A model generated the notes under the pieces. That model saw only the letters and a list, made by a program, of their open reading frames with translations, ran no database searches and was not told where the DNA came from. Positions 23,280-34,169 of a DNA stretch of 64,000 nt are shown here, in pieces. How positions within the stretch are numbered: position 1 is the first letter of the stretch; each line of letters opens with the position of its first letter. A program made the translations under genes and the position numbers. Location of the stretch: assembly GCA_963978895.1 (NCBI GenBank), contig OZ022243.1, positions 16,264,289 through 16,328,288 of the forward strand, in the 5' to 3' direction. Source of the DNA: Erpobdella octoculata. Taxonomy: Eukaryota; Annelida; Clitellata; Hirudinida; Erpobdellidae.

Positions 23280-25540
23280 TTCCGTCCCTTCCTCCAGACA
23301 AAAAATATTTTTTTGTCTTCTAATTCTGGAAATTCATTTCCGGCTTCCATCGGCAAGCAGTTGGCCTCGGCGTCTGCGAGCTTCCTCATCGTCTCCTCCT
23401 TGCTGAACATCATCTCTCGCCTGTGGGCGGCTCTCTGGACTGCCAGCTCGTACTGGTGGTCGTCCTGGATGTTTTTAATTTGCTGTTGCAATCGCTTGAT
23501 TCGCTCGCACAAATCGTTTCGTTCTTTCTCCATAGTTAAACATTTCTCACAAGCTTGACTGTTGTTACCAGCTACAGAACTCTTAGATTTATCTCCGGTT
23601 TCATCCCTGTGTATGTTATTAATGACTTCGACATCATCCACTTTTGCCGATGGATTTTCCATTAATTTCATTCCAAGCTGCTTCTTTTCTTCCTGTGCCG
23701 ACAACTCTAGCTTCTTCTCCAACTGAGAAACTAGCTCCTCTTTCTCCTGGAGACGACCGTGGACTTCCTCTAGCTCGGCAACCAAAGATGCTAGAAGTTT
23801 CGACAATTCTGCGCCGCCACCGCTTCCGTCGTCTCCTCCACTCAGCTTCCTCAGGGAGTCGCAGAAACGAAACGATCTCCTCTGCTCCAGGTCTAACTTT
23901 TTCAAAAGTTCTAACTTTTTCAAGAGTTCTTGAAGTTTCAGAGAAGACGAGGATCTCACCTCTTCCAGGTCGACTTCGAGCTATCTAATCTGCTGTTTCA
24001 AACTGGAGTTATTCTTCTCCAGATCCGAAGTCTTGATCTGGTCCACCCGAAGAACGTCGGCAGTCCGCACAACGACCGAAGAAGCCTTGTCTCCGGACGC
24101 TTTTTCCGAAGGCGGTTTCAGTTCGGAAATCAACTTTTCCAGGGTCTGTATCTTTTTGTCCTTCTGAGACGAATCCTTATCGACTTGTTTCGACTTCAGA
24201 GATATCTGATTCAATTCGTTCTCTAACACGGACTTCTTCTCGTTGAACAATTTCCTTTCCTTCTCGGAGGCCTTCAACCGTTCGGACAACTCTCCGACTT
24301 CGCATTCCAACCGGAGAACTTTCTTCTGATGGTCAACCTTCAGTTCTTCCACGACACGGACCGAGTACTCTCTGAGACGACGCAGTTCGTTTTCCAGTTC
24401 CGCCTTGTGAGCTTTTCTCATTGCATCGAGTGCGGATTGAGTAGCAGGTGTTGAACTGGCGTCGTTACGAAATTGTCGTTTTGTACCCACCATGGAACCG
24501 TTTTTTTCCATCCTATCACCAGTAACCAATGCAGCAGTATTTGTTATCTGGAAGCAGTTTCTTGACACGTGCCCAAATTTGCCGCAGTTCCAGCATCCGC
24601 TTCTACTTGTCTTGTCGTGGACTCTATTTGAAATTGTCGTCGACTTCGAAGAACCGCCACTGCCTCTGCACTCTGCCGCAAAATGTCCGACGCGCCCACA
24701 ATTGAAACAGTTTTTTGATTTTTTGAAACTTTGTTCGCTGACTTCAGAAAGACTTTCTTCTCCGTGCGCATCCAAATACTGCCTTGCGAAATCACTTAGT
24801 TCCTGAAGATTTCGTGGAGCTCGTTCTTTCAGAAACAAGGCCATTTCTTTGGAGCAGCCATTCACATATTGCTCCATCACCAGAAGCATTGACAAACCCT
24901 CGTAGCTTTCTTCGGCTTCTGACAGCTCAACCCACCGCTGCAAGTAGCTCTGCAAACGAACTAAAAAAGAGTCGGGAGCGTCGTTCTTTTCGGGTCTCGC
25001 AGTTCTAAATTTTTTTATGAATCCGTCTTCTGTTAATTCATAGCGTCGTAACAGAGCTTTTTTTAAAACGTCGTAATTTCCAGCCTGGTCGGACGGCAAC
25101 CTGGAATAAACTTCCAAAGCCTTTCCTTTCAGCAGGGATGACAAGAATATAGCCCATTCTGATTTTCTCCAGGATTGAATTTCAGCCACTCTTTCAAACC
25201 GAGACAAATACGCGTCCATGTCATCTTTCTCATCCTCAAAACATGGTAACTTGGGTCCTGATGCCACATGAGTTAGACCGACGGAACTTGTCTGGTTGAG
25301 GCTGTTTTTCTTGATTTCCAACTCAAGCCTGGTTATTTCACGATCTTTGTCTTTTTGCTCATTTGCCATTCTTTCTCTTTCTAGTTCGATTCTGGTTCTA
25401 TCCGCCTGCAGCTGTGCCTCTCTGTCTAAATTTCTTTGTGTCCTCTCTTCTGCCTGTTGCTCTTTAACAAACAACTGCAGTTCGGTATCTTTATACCCCA
25501 GACTTTCTCCAAGTTCTTTCAGTTTTTGAATACTGGTCAT
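23252..25540 (-). CDS. Gag polyprotein fused to a long coiled-coil region, one in-frame stop
   Basis: It starts at 25540 (MTSIQKLKELGESLGYKD). Residues about 20-80 are a charged coiled coil. Residues about 95-270 match retrotransposon Gag (SRFERVAEIQSWRKSEWAIF, then a DAPDSF...RW region). Two CCHC zinc knuckles follow: CFNCGRVGHFAAEC and CWNCGKFGHVSRNC. Next, where pol would be, is a coiled coil of several hundred residues beginning near ALDAMRKAHKAELENELRRL. A single TAG at 23981-23983 interrupts it and the same frame continues to 23252. The segment after the knuckles recalls the MPRIP/TRIOBP-type coiled coil, suggesting captured host cDNA; that is inference. The last codons lie inside the 3' LTR. 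Confidence 0.85.
23280..23298 (-). promoter_or_regulatory. Polypurine tract of the LTR element
   Basis: On the minus strand GGAGGAAGGGACGGAA abuts the 3' LTR start TGTCAAG. This is the expected place for plus-strand DNA priming. Confidence 0.75.
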
Positions 25541-25629
25541 GACAAAACTTCTAACAGAAAACTCCGCAAAACAACTTCAAAACTAACGTTACAGCTTCTT
25601 TATTTGCCCACGTCGACAAATTATTTTTC

Positions 25630-25653
25630 AAGTCTCGTCGGGGTCGCCAAAAT
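25630..25653 (-). promoter_or_regulatory. Primer-binding site of the LTR element
   Basis: Just inside the 5' LTR the minus strand reads ATTT then TGGCGACCCCGACGAGAC. It starts TGG, as required for pairing with a tRNA 3' CCA end. The tRNA identity was not determined. Confidence 0.7.
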
Positions 25654-26106
25654 TGTCAACTTGGGCAAGCCGCTTAACGATAAAACTCCAACTTCAACTT
25701 AAATATTAACTTCTTTATTATTAAATAAAAAATAAACTAAACGGAAAATGTAACTTCAATCCGAAAGTTCGCTTCAATACGAGATTTCACTTCAATTCGA
25801 AAGTTCGCTTCAATACGAGATTTCACTTCAATTCGACAATTCAACACAATTCACTACAATTCGACAATTCAACACAATTCACTACAATTCGACAATTCAA
25901 CACAATTCACTACAATTCGACAATTCACTAATTCACACCTAACTCGCGACAACCAACTCTCTAAAACCGCACGCTAGCCACTAATAATCCCACAACTCCT
26001 ACAACTCAGGTGAACATTCCTACTACAGGTGAACATTCATACTCATATTCAAAGCTACAAAATAGCGAGCGCACACAATCACACACACAACATGTCTATC
26101 TTGACA
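25654..26106 (-). repeat. 5' LTR of the gag/coiled-coil element
   Basis: 453 bp, near-identical partner of 22827-23279. It should contain the element promoter. Confidence 0.93.
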
Positions 26107-26111
26107 ATATA

Positions 26112-27060
26112 TTTAAAGCACTCTCTATTTTTCTCAAGTTGTTTGACAAATTGCTTGATGAATTTGAAGTGCACAGGAAAAAAATGATCTTTTTTCGTTA
26201 AAAGATCTAGTTCTAGTTGGTCAGTACTAGTTGGCAGTACTAGTTTGTGTTGGTCAGTTTTTCTTAACAGTGGTTTACTCAGACACCATTCTTAGGAAGA
26301 TATTTTTCTTTCAGTCGCAAATCCGACAATTGAGCAAAATATTTCAAGAAGTTTAAGTCACAAATTAGACATCAAAAACCTTGTTGACCAGTTTTATTTT
26401 ACAGAAAATCGTTTCAGTTCAAAAAGAACTTTGAAAAGTACGCTAGCCCTTTCTTAATGGGGTACGAGGTTTTCTGTGTAAGTAGACAACAGCGGTTAGC
26501 TTTTATATTCATCAGGTTCTTTACCCCATGAGGCTGAAAATGCTAATTTTATTGAAGCTTATTAAACCTCTGCCCTCGAATCACCAGTTACACGTATGAG
26601 ATCAAATTGTTTGCTGTTTGAGCTACTAGAGGTTTTGAAAACAAAATAAGCACCTGCCCCCCCCCCCCCCCCGAAAAAATTTCAATTTGTCAATCAGTAA
26701 AGCCGGTAGGCTGGTAAATAACTAGGTGAATAAGTAGTAAGTAGACAAAATAGTTTTCAAAAATTTGTACATCTAATGAAATCTAGTATTAAAAAATCAT
26801 TTTCAGGCATTTTGTTTCATGAATAACATTCTTTCTGCAGTATGATTCAATCAATATATGAGTAGCGCCTCTTAACAGTTGCTTAGATAGAACGCTGGTT
26901 AATGGGTAGATAAATTGCGTTTAGTTATGATATCCTAGGTCAGAAAAGTTAACTAATTTTGTTTACCACTGGAGCGGTCTTCCTGTATGGAAAATAATTT
27001 TCTACTTAAATACATATAACACCAATCCTTAAAAAGAGTTATAACACAAACAGCAATTAA
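26112..27060. other. Gene-poor stretch
   Basis: No gene. A segment around 26267-26365 resembles 48465-48560 (ACACCATT...TTAGGAA, ...TCAAGTCACAAA), suggesting a dispersed decayed repeat. It also holds a homopolymer C run at about 26659-26676. Confidence 0.45.
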
Positions 27061-27061
27061 T

Positions 27062-27265
27062 CTTGTGACACGAGTTGGTCTAGTGGTTTAGAGATCGGCT
27101 TGGTAAACCGTATTACCCGGGTTCGGTTCCAGGTTTGGGCAATTAGTTTTCTTGAGCAAGCAACTAACAAACATTTGCTCAGGTCCAATCAGCCTTTCAT
27201 TCTTAAACGATCAATAAATGAGTGTTGAGTTGTATATATTTCATGTAGCGACGCTCTTCTGCTGA
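27062..27265 (+). mobile_element. tRNA-derived SINE
   Basis: The 5' head has A-box-like GTTGGTCTAGTGGTTTAGAG and B-box GGGTTCGGTTCCA spacing of a tRNA. A non-tRNA body with CTTGAGCAAGCAACTAACAA and GATCAATAAATGAGTGTTG follows, sharing the core arrangement of the SINE at 49030. The tRNA cloverleaf is degenerate, so this is not a functional tRNA gene. Confidence 0.65.
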
Positions 27266-27364
27266 CACAGTGGCGTAACGAGTGAGCGGTAGACGTCCCG
27301 AGCACCTGTGGCTAGAAAGCAACAAAGGGGGAGGCGCTATATCGTTTGAGGCAAAAGTGTTTAA

Positions 27365-27368
<4 letters not shown>

Positions 27369-27436
<68 letters not shown>
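27369..27436. repeat. (AT)n microsatellite
   Basis: AT dinucleotide tract with two AAATATAT interruptions. Confidence 0.9.
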
Positions 27437-27566
27437 AAACTCAACCACAGGAAAACAACACACCTTAATATTAAAAATTCATTTAAAACTATAAATCCAA
27501 ATCCAAGATTATTTAATTAAAAGTTTCTGTAGCGGTTTTGAGGTTGCAGCTAATCTATTAATACTT

Positions 27567-28427
27567 TTATCCACTTTTATCCACAGGAATTTGTTCCAAA
27601 ATGTCTTTTTCTGAGGCAGGTATTAATAATGAAGAAAACCAATCATCCAACATTGATGTCCTCAACCGGTTCTTAATGAGTCGAACCCTGCTCATCACTC
27701 TCTCGGCACTAGCGCTTGTAATTGCAAGAGACACAAATATTTTGTACAACATGTCCAGTGCGGGAAAACCAGACAGTTCCTGAAGCGCTCTAAGTGGTTT
27801 GACAAAACTTTGTTCGGCCAATTTTTTTCAATTATTAGCTTTGCTATCGGTTTCTATATCGCCTTCATCTTCATTTTCACTTTCGTTCTGCATCGGACGT
27901 GTGCCGGCCATTAGATCATTTATGCATATAATAGTGTGTAGTTTTCGAGAGACTGGTTTATGCTCTGTTAATTCCTTTGCAACATTAATTGCATCGAGGT
28001 CGTAAAAATTGCACAGTTTTTCAATATTTACATTTTGAATGTCTGGCAGGCTGGATAGCAAAAAACTAGGCATAAAAAACTGAACTTCGCGCCAAACATC
28101 AATGGCCTTGTCAGTAAACCTTTTTCCAAACTCACTCAGAACACTTACTTGTGCCGGTATGTAAGTATTTACTTTAAAAGCTTTTCCGGGTCTTGGAGTC
28201 GTTCATGTCGAGTCAGTTCTCCAGGCATTAGTCTTGTTTTTCTTTGGCGTTTAACGGGAAAGTTTGGCTCAATGAAATGGTCAACTGTTTTGCTTCAGAA
28301 ACTAGATTGCTCCAGCCCATGTCGGCAGTGTCTCTCATTTTATTAAATTTATTGACACAATCTTGAATAACTGATGCTGCAACCCCACAATAACATGCAA
28401 TTCCCTGTAGCAAACGAGGCATATCTA
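27567..28427 (-). pseudogene. hAT-family transposase remnant (C-terminal dimerisation region)
   Basis: The minus strand carries a hAT C-terminal dimerisation motif: ALDMLYKIFVSLAITSASAE then RVMSRVRLIKNRLRTSMLDD. Upstream, separate frames (27828-28073 and 28228-28422) carry further transposase-like sequence (KFNKMRDTADMGWSNLVSEA; VAKELTEHKPVSRKL) broken by stops and frame shifts. The N-terminal zinc finger and catalytic part are not intact. A Helitron-like element abuts or interrupts it at 28428. Confidence 0.7.
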
Positions 28428-29483
28428 TCTATATATATAAAAGAACATGTCCTGACTGACTGACTGACTGATAATCAACGCCGAGCTCAAACGCCTCATC
28501 CTAGGAACGTGAAATTTGGAACTTATATTACTTTTATAGCGTAAAAATCCGCTAAGAAAGGATTTTTGAAAATGTTGCTCCTGAGGGGAAAACCTGGAAA
28601 ACAAACTTTTTTCTAAAACAATGTATATCTCGAAAACCAAAAATGAGGAGATTTTGAAATTTGGTATATAGATTTTTTTTGAAAAATAAAAAGATACGTG
28701 TTTCACCATTTTTTGAAAATTCGTTTTCCCGGACCTCAAATGTGGGTTGGAAAATTGGGTTATTTGGTTTTTAAAGTAGCTGCTACTCAAAAACTGTGAA
28801 TGCTACAGGAGTAAAAATTAGTATTTAGTTTCTACCCCAAAAATAATTAAATACGTGTTTTAGCATTTTTTGAAAATTTGGTTTCCAGGACTTCAAAATG
28901 TGGGGTGGAAAATATGGTTATTTGTTTTTTAAAGTAACTGCTACTCAAAAACTGTAAATACCACAGATGTAAAAATTAGTATTTAGTTTTTATTCTAAAA
29001 ATAGAAATATATAAAGTTTTTCATCAAGTATATAGAACTTCTAGGCCTGTAAAAACGGGCGGGCCCATATTAGACGGCCCTGCCCAAACCTTAAATCAAG
29101 GTGGGACGGGCCGAGATTTTTAACCAAGTATAGACATTTTAGTGATTTTAGGGTGTTCAGACTGGCCGGGCTAAACCTGAAGTCAAGGTGGGACGGGCCG
29201 AAGTTTTTCAACAAGTATATAGAACTTCTAGGCCTTTAAAAACGGGCCGGGCCCATATTAGACGGGCCGTGCCGGGCCAGGAATTTCGGTTTTTGAAACG
29301 GGCTGGGCCAAGTTGTCGACGGGCCGTGCCGGGCCAGGAATTTCGGTTTTTGAAACGGGCTGGGCCATGTTGTCGACGGGCCGAGCCGAGACCTAAAAAA
29401 TTGATCCGTGCAGTACTCTACTATGTATGCACGGTTCAAATTCTCTAATTTCATGCGAGCGAAGCCGCTACGGGCACTGCTAG
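28428..29483 (+). mobile_element. Non-autonomous Helitron-like element, family 1, copy 2
   Basis: Same TCTATATATATAAAAG start and GGGCACTGCTAG end as 17242-18679, again flanked by A and T. The (CTGA)n tract is much shorter and only about two copies of the roughly 157-bp internal unit remain (near 28725 and 28884). The GGGCCGGGCC region is duplicated (two GTCGACGGGCCGTGCCGGGC-type units). The element body has no coding capacity. Confidence 0.75.
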
Positions 29484-30197
29484 TATATATATAAATGAAT
29501 GTTTGTATGTATGTATGTATGTATGTATGTCCTTTATGCATTGCTACACCATTCATCCGATCGTAATGAAATTTTCACACAACCTTGAGAGTCAAGGGGA
29601 ATCAAATATATATACAAAAATTTTAAATACGTCACAAAATGAGCGGAGCGGAGTGGGTGAGCGAGCGGGGTTACCCGGCGTTGCTCGGGGGTTTTTAGAG
29701 TTTTTTTTATCGTTTTTCTCTACCTCCCGTTTAATTCCCCATTTTCTCTCCCCGTCGCTTTCCCGTTACCACTTGCTCTCCCACACCCGGTCGCTTTCCC
29801 GCTCCGGTCACTTTCCCGATTCCGGTCGCTTTCCCGCCCCATCTATCTCTTAATAATTTGTAATAACGCGCAATCGGTCACATTATGCAAGAATGGGAAG
29901 CAAGGCATGGACTTCTTAATATTAAGAAGTCCATTAGCAAGTAATGCCTTTTACGTAATTGTAAGCAGTGCTTCGAAAACTTATGCAATGATCATGTATA
30001 GGCACTTTTGGCCCGGAAGGTTTCTTGGCACCCTGAACCGGGAGATCGGAGAAGGAGTCCAAACCTTCTTAACTTTTTCCCATTCTTAACTTTCCAGGCC
30101 AAAAGTTCCTTTGTACAACCATTGAAGGTACATAATTGCGTAATAAAATTCAAATTTTGTTTACGTAACAACGTTTGAAGGCGGGTGAGCAAGCGGG

Positions 30198-30245
<48 letters not shown>

Positions 30246-30677
30246 GGGGGTGAGTAATAAAATTCAAAATCTGTAATTGCGTAATAAAATTCAAATTTAG
30301 TTTACGTAACAACGTTTGAAAGCTTCAAGCAAGATTTAGCCAAATCTATTTTATGTTTTATGGGCTAAAAGAAGTTAGGAAAGAATGAAAAAGAGAAAAT
30401 GAGCGCGTGCGAGAACGGGAATGAGAGAGCAAGCATGACCGAGAACGGGAGAGCAAGCGGGAGCGGGAAGGGGAAAGCGACCGGGAGCGGCAAAGCGACC
30501 GGGATCGGGAGAGCAAACGGGAGCGGAAAAGCGACTGGAAGCGGGAAAGCGGCCAGGAACGGAAAAGCGACCGAGAACGGGAAAGCAAACGGGAGCGGGA
30601 AAGCAACCGAAGAAGGAAACCTGAGCAAGAGAGACAAACACTAGAAAAACCTCTAAAAACCCCGGGAACTCCGCTAG
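29484..30677 (+). mobile_element. Composite of Helitron-like family 2 copies
   Basis: It starts right after the family 1 CTAG with a (TGTA)n tract and the family 2 head (GTCCTTTATGCATTGCTACA, CATTCATCCGATCGTAATGA). At 29660-29690 a reversed family 2 end appears (TTACCCGGCGTTGCTCGGGG). It finishes in forward orientation with CCCCGGGAACTCCGCTAG at 30660-30677. In between are a 28-nt perfect palindrome, an (AT)n tract and a purine-rich GCGGGAAAGCGACC array. At least two copies are nested head to head. Confidence 0.55.
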
Positions 30678-30742
30678 AAGATATATAATATATCAATCCT
30701 TGACTATTTTTATTACCAATGCTTTTATTAACTCGTCGTCTC

Positions 30743-30900
30743 TGTTTGTTTCTCTGTCTGTCTGTTTGTTTCTCTGTCTGTCTGTTTGTTTCTCTGTCTG
30801 TCTGTTTGTTTCTCTGTCTGTCTGTTTGTTTCTCTGTCTGTCTGTTTGTTTCTCTGTCTGTCTGTTTGTTTCTCTGTCTGTCTGTTTGTTTCTCTGTCTG
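30743..30900. repeat. 20-bp minisatellite
   Basis: Eight near-identical copies of TTTCTCTGTCTGTCTGTTTG, likely grown from a (CTGT)n seed. Confidence 0.93.
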
Positions 30901-30904
30901 TTTC

Positions 30905-31820
30905 AAATCTTGCAATCAATTTTTGAGTCACTTCCTGATGATAGATTTTCTCAAATTTTGCATACATGCTCAAAATAGAAGACAATGCAATATTCAATTA
31001 TTAATTTTACAATAAGTCAATTAATTTAGTTAATTTTAATTAATTTCGATATTTCGATATAATTAAGATATTTCGACTTTAATATAAAATAAAAGAGTAA
31101 TATAAGAAAAAAATTGATTGCAAAATTTGTGTTTTAATTACATATAAAAGCATTGGGTTTTAAAAATTCGTTTTTAATTTACTTGTTATCTATTTATTCG
31201 TTTAGATGTATTCTTTAGACTCAATCTAAATTTTTAAATGATTGGATTTTTAAACCTTTTTCGTCAACCCCTTTTTCATCTTCCCATCTGTTTTTTCCAG
31301 GATGCAGCTGCGTCCACACTTATATGGGATAGAAGCCACTGGTTGTATGACCACCTGCCAACATCCGCTCTTATGTGTAATTAATTTTTGGCAGATGGTA
31401 ACTATCTTTTTTGTAACATCGTTTAACATTTTTTAGTCGACACAAAAAGGCAGCGAATTATTTTTTTTCAACAAGTAACACCTGGGGACCTCATGGACTA
31501 TTAGATGGTTCAATAACTCTTTGTTTTTTTCATCTTTTTTAACATCCTTCTTTTATTCTTTTTGCTTAGCCAGTGTTAGCTTTTGTGCTAGTTGGCAAAT
31601 AGGTTCGGTATTACCAGTTTGACTTCGGTGTTCAACGATTCATGTTTTTCCATTGTTCCTTTTATCAATTGCTATTATATCATTATATTCTTCAATCAAT
31701 TAACCCGTTTTGTCATAGTCCATTGGTTTCAGTGGAGTTTTAGCGGCCTTAAACAGTGCTTGAATTTGCGGTACTTCATTTTATTGTTTTTGTTATTATA
31801 ATTCAGCACTGTTATATGCT
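30905..31820. other. AT-rich stretch, no gene seen
   Basis: A GC-richer patch at about 31300-31380 (ATGCAGCTGCGTCCACACTT) may be a decayed SINE or LINE tail. No gene supported. Confidence 0.35.
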
Positions 31821-31822
31821 AA

Positions 31823-33245
31823 CAAGCACTTGACGCACGCTTCGCGCGCGAAGCGTGTGAGTTTTTACATATAAATAGTCAATGTAGTCGCACTGAAATT
31901 GCAATCTAAACTCCAAAACAACACCAAAAGACTCTAATAGTAATAACTTTACTCACGCTTCGCACGCGAAGCATGTGACTATTTTAGACAGTAGCAGATG
32001 AATTTTCACTTGAACACGTTTTGGAATGGTCTTCTCTTTGATTGGACGTTTTGGAAAAACTGCCTACGAAAAAAAACTTTAATGTACGATATTGGATAGA
32101 ACAGCCTACAAACAAACTACATTTATTTGGTAATAGTAAAAAAAACCACCAACGAAAAACCTATATTGGATGTTTATGGAAATAACCGCTTAAGAAAAAC
32201 ACAATATTTATTTGATGGTATCGGAAAAAACAGCCTACGAAAAAAAACTGTAACGGATATCACAGAAAAAAACGCCTACGAAAAAAACAACTTTTATTTG
32301 GCGATATTGGAAAAAAGCCTACGAAACACACCCAACTTTTATTGGCTGATAATGAAAAAAACCGCCTACAAAAAAACCATTTTTCAATGGCTGATATTGG
32401 GAAAACCCGCCGATGTACTACTTTAGTGATTTATTTATTTTCAACTTGTTTATATTAAGTTATAACGTATGCTCAAAATTGGGAAAACCCGCCGATTTTT
32501 TTCAACTTGTTTTTTCAGACCTGAAGATGGTAATCGGGTGACATAATACATAATACATACATCATTGCGTTTTTATGTTAGGAACCAGCACTTGACGCAC
32601 GCTTCGCGTACATATTAATAGTAAAGGTAGTCGCACTCTAAGCTCAAAAACAACACAAATGCGTTATTATAGTAATAACTTTACGCACGCTTCGCAAGCG
32701 AAGCGTGTGAATATTTTAGCCAGTAGCAGATGATTTTTCACTTGAACAAGTTTTGCAATGGTCTTTTCTTTGATTGGATGATTTTAGAAAATCTGCCTGC
32801 AAAAACAACCTTTAATGGCTGAAATTTAAAAAAAACTGCCTACAAATAAAACCACTTCTATTTATTTTAAACTTGTTTATAATATGTGATGACGTAATCT
32901 CAAAATTATTGGAAAAACACGCTTTCGGTGATTTGTTTATTTTCAACTGGTTGATATTGTGTGATGACGTAATCTCAAAATTATAGGGAAAACCCGGCTC
33001 CGGTGATTTATTTATTTTCGAATTGTTTATATTGAAAGATGACGTACGATGCATTATATATACCCGGAAAGCGTAGAACTTTCGCGGCTAATAACTTTTT
33101 ATTTAAACATTTTAACAAAAAAGTGCCCTAACAAACCGTGTTCAGCGTCTCATAATCTATCAACGTGAGTTTTTTCAGACTTGCAGATGCTAATCGGGTG
33201 ACATACATAATACATAATATATCATTGCGCTTTTATGTTAGGAAA
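31823..33245. repeat. Tandemly duplicated hairpin-bearing unit (two copies, about 760 and 660 bp)
   Basis: Copy 1 begins GCACTTGACGCACGCTTCGC near 31827 and copy 2 begins the same way near 32588. Both contain AGTAGCAGATGA...TTTCACTTGAACA, then TCTTTGATTGGA, and both end with TTTTTTCAGAC(C/T)TG, GTGACATA and TTTTATGTTAGGAA. Hairpins with CACGCTTCGC arms lie at 31836-31857 (perfect), 31954-31975 and 32685-32706. The unit has no recognisable coding domain or terminal signature; it may be a mobile element. Confidence 0.7.
32060..32425. repeat. Degenerate tandem repeat inside duplicated unit
   Basis: Roughly 50-bp units around CGCCTACGAAAAAAAC...TTTATTTGGCGATATTGG. A 99-codon open frame crosses it but shows only repeat-derived sequence. 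Confidence 0.7.
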
Positions 33246-33599
33246 AATATGGGATCGACTGGGCTGCATACTGCGATTTTGTTAATAACTTCTTAACTCT
33301 GTTCGTTCCAGTGCTTTTCCGATAATTTATCCATGTTTTTCAACTCTTTTTAAAGGTTTGACAAACCTAACAACTTTTAAATTTTTACCGTTTTCCGTTC
33401 TTGCTCAAACCAAAGATTTCAAAGATTTCCCCTGCATAAATGTTTTCATTGTCAAGTCCAATGCAAAACTTTGTGCTCTCATAAAATCAAGTCCATAAAA
33501 AAGAAGAATCTAGGAGATTCTTCTGTGTCTCCTAGAAAAGAATTCTTCCGATTCTGAGAAGAATATGAAGACGAGTATGCTGCACAATTGTGGGCTTGA

Positions 33600-33661
33600 T
33601 TAAATGAAATTTATTTGGTAGCCCCATAACAGGATTAAGGTCGCCAGTGACAGAATGAAAA
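33600..33661 (-). CDS. Small Ig/TM protein 2, exon 3 (TM segment)
   Basis: The minus strand acceptor ATACCGAG opens in phase 1 on 20 codons that are almost entirely a membrane segment (FILSLATLILLWGYQINFI) and a stop. It joins in phase to the Ig exon at 34170. The acceptor has a modest pyrimidine tract, so the join needs transcript support. Practically no cytoplasmic tail. Confidence 0.5.
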
Positions 33662-34169
33662 CTCGGTATGATGGATAATCAAATATGAACAAATTTAAAA
33701 AAATGATATGTTGTGGTTTTACAATCCACAACGCAAAATTAGAAAAACAACTAAACTCCAACAAGACTGTGAAAGATTATATATAACTGGATTATATAAA
33801 AGATTAATAATGTCATGTACCGGATTCAAAAGATTCCACGTATTAAAATAAAAGTAATTCATGTTGATCACCTTGCCAAGTGTTTTGGAGGCGATGACAC
33901 TGTTTAGGACAAACAGGACTAAGTAGATGGTAATGGATTGTTTTTCCCATATTTTATTTTCATAAAGTTTAATAATAAGTTTTAGAGAGTAGCTTTACTT
34001 GTAGATTCGCGAATGTTTAATCAAGTTGAGTGCTTATCGAATTTATCATCCTCAATAAATTACGACCATTCTAAGAACCCGAATACGATTAACAATATTG
34101 TGACAAAATTAAATTTTGCTTTAGAAACATAAATTAAACAAACTTCCTCACAAACATATCTCTACCTAC

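Larger units (their letters stand above)
22827..26106 (-). mobile_element. Young non-autonomous LTR retrotransposon (gag plus coiled coil, no pol)
   Basis: Two 453-bp LTRs (22827-23279 and 25654-26106) begin TGTCAACTTGGGC and end TATCTTGACA. I find one base difference between them. A 5-bp ATATA target duplication lies on both outer sides (22822-22826 and 26107-26111). Read on the minus strand, the 5' LTR is 25654-26106, followed by a primer-binding site, a gag-type ORF, a polypurine tract and the 3' LTR. There is no protease, RT, RNase H or integrase, so it depends on another element. The near-identical LTRs indicate a very recent insertion. Confidence 0.92.

Noticed and set aside
30358..30997. 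Arg/Ser-rich and Glu/Thr/Asp-Arg-rich frames on both strands
   Set aside because: Products of the GCGGGAAAGCGACC-type array of a Helitron-like element and of the 20-bp minisatellite.
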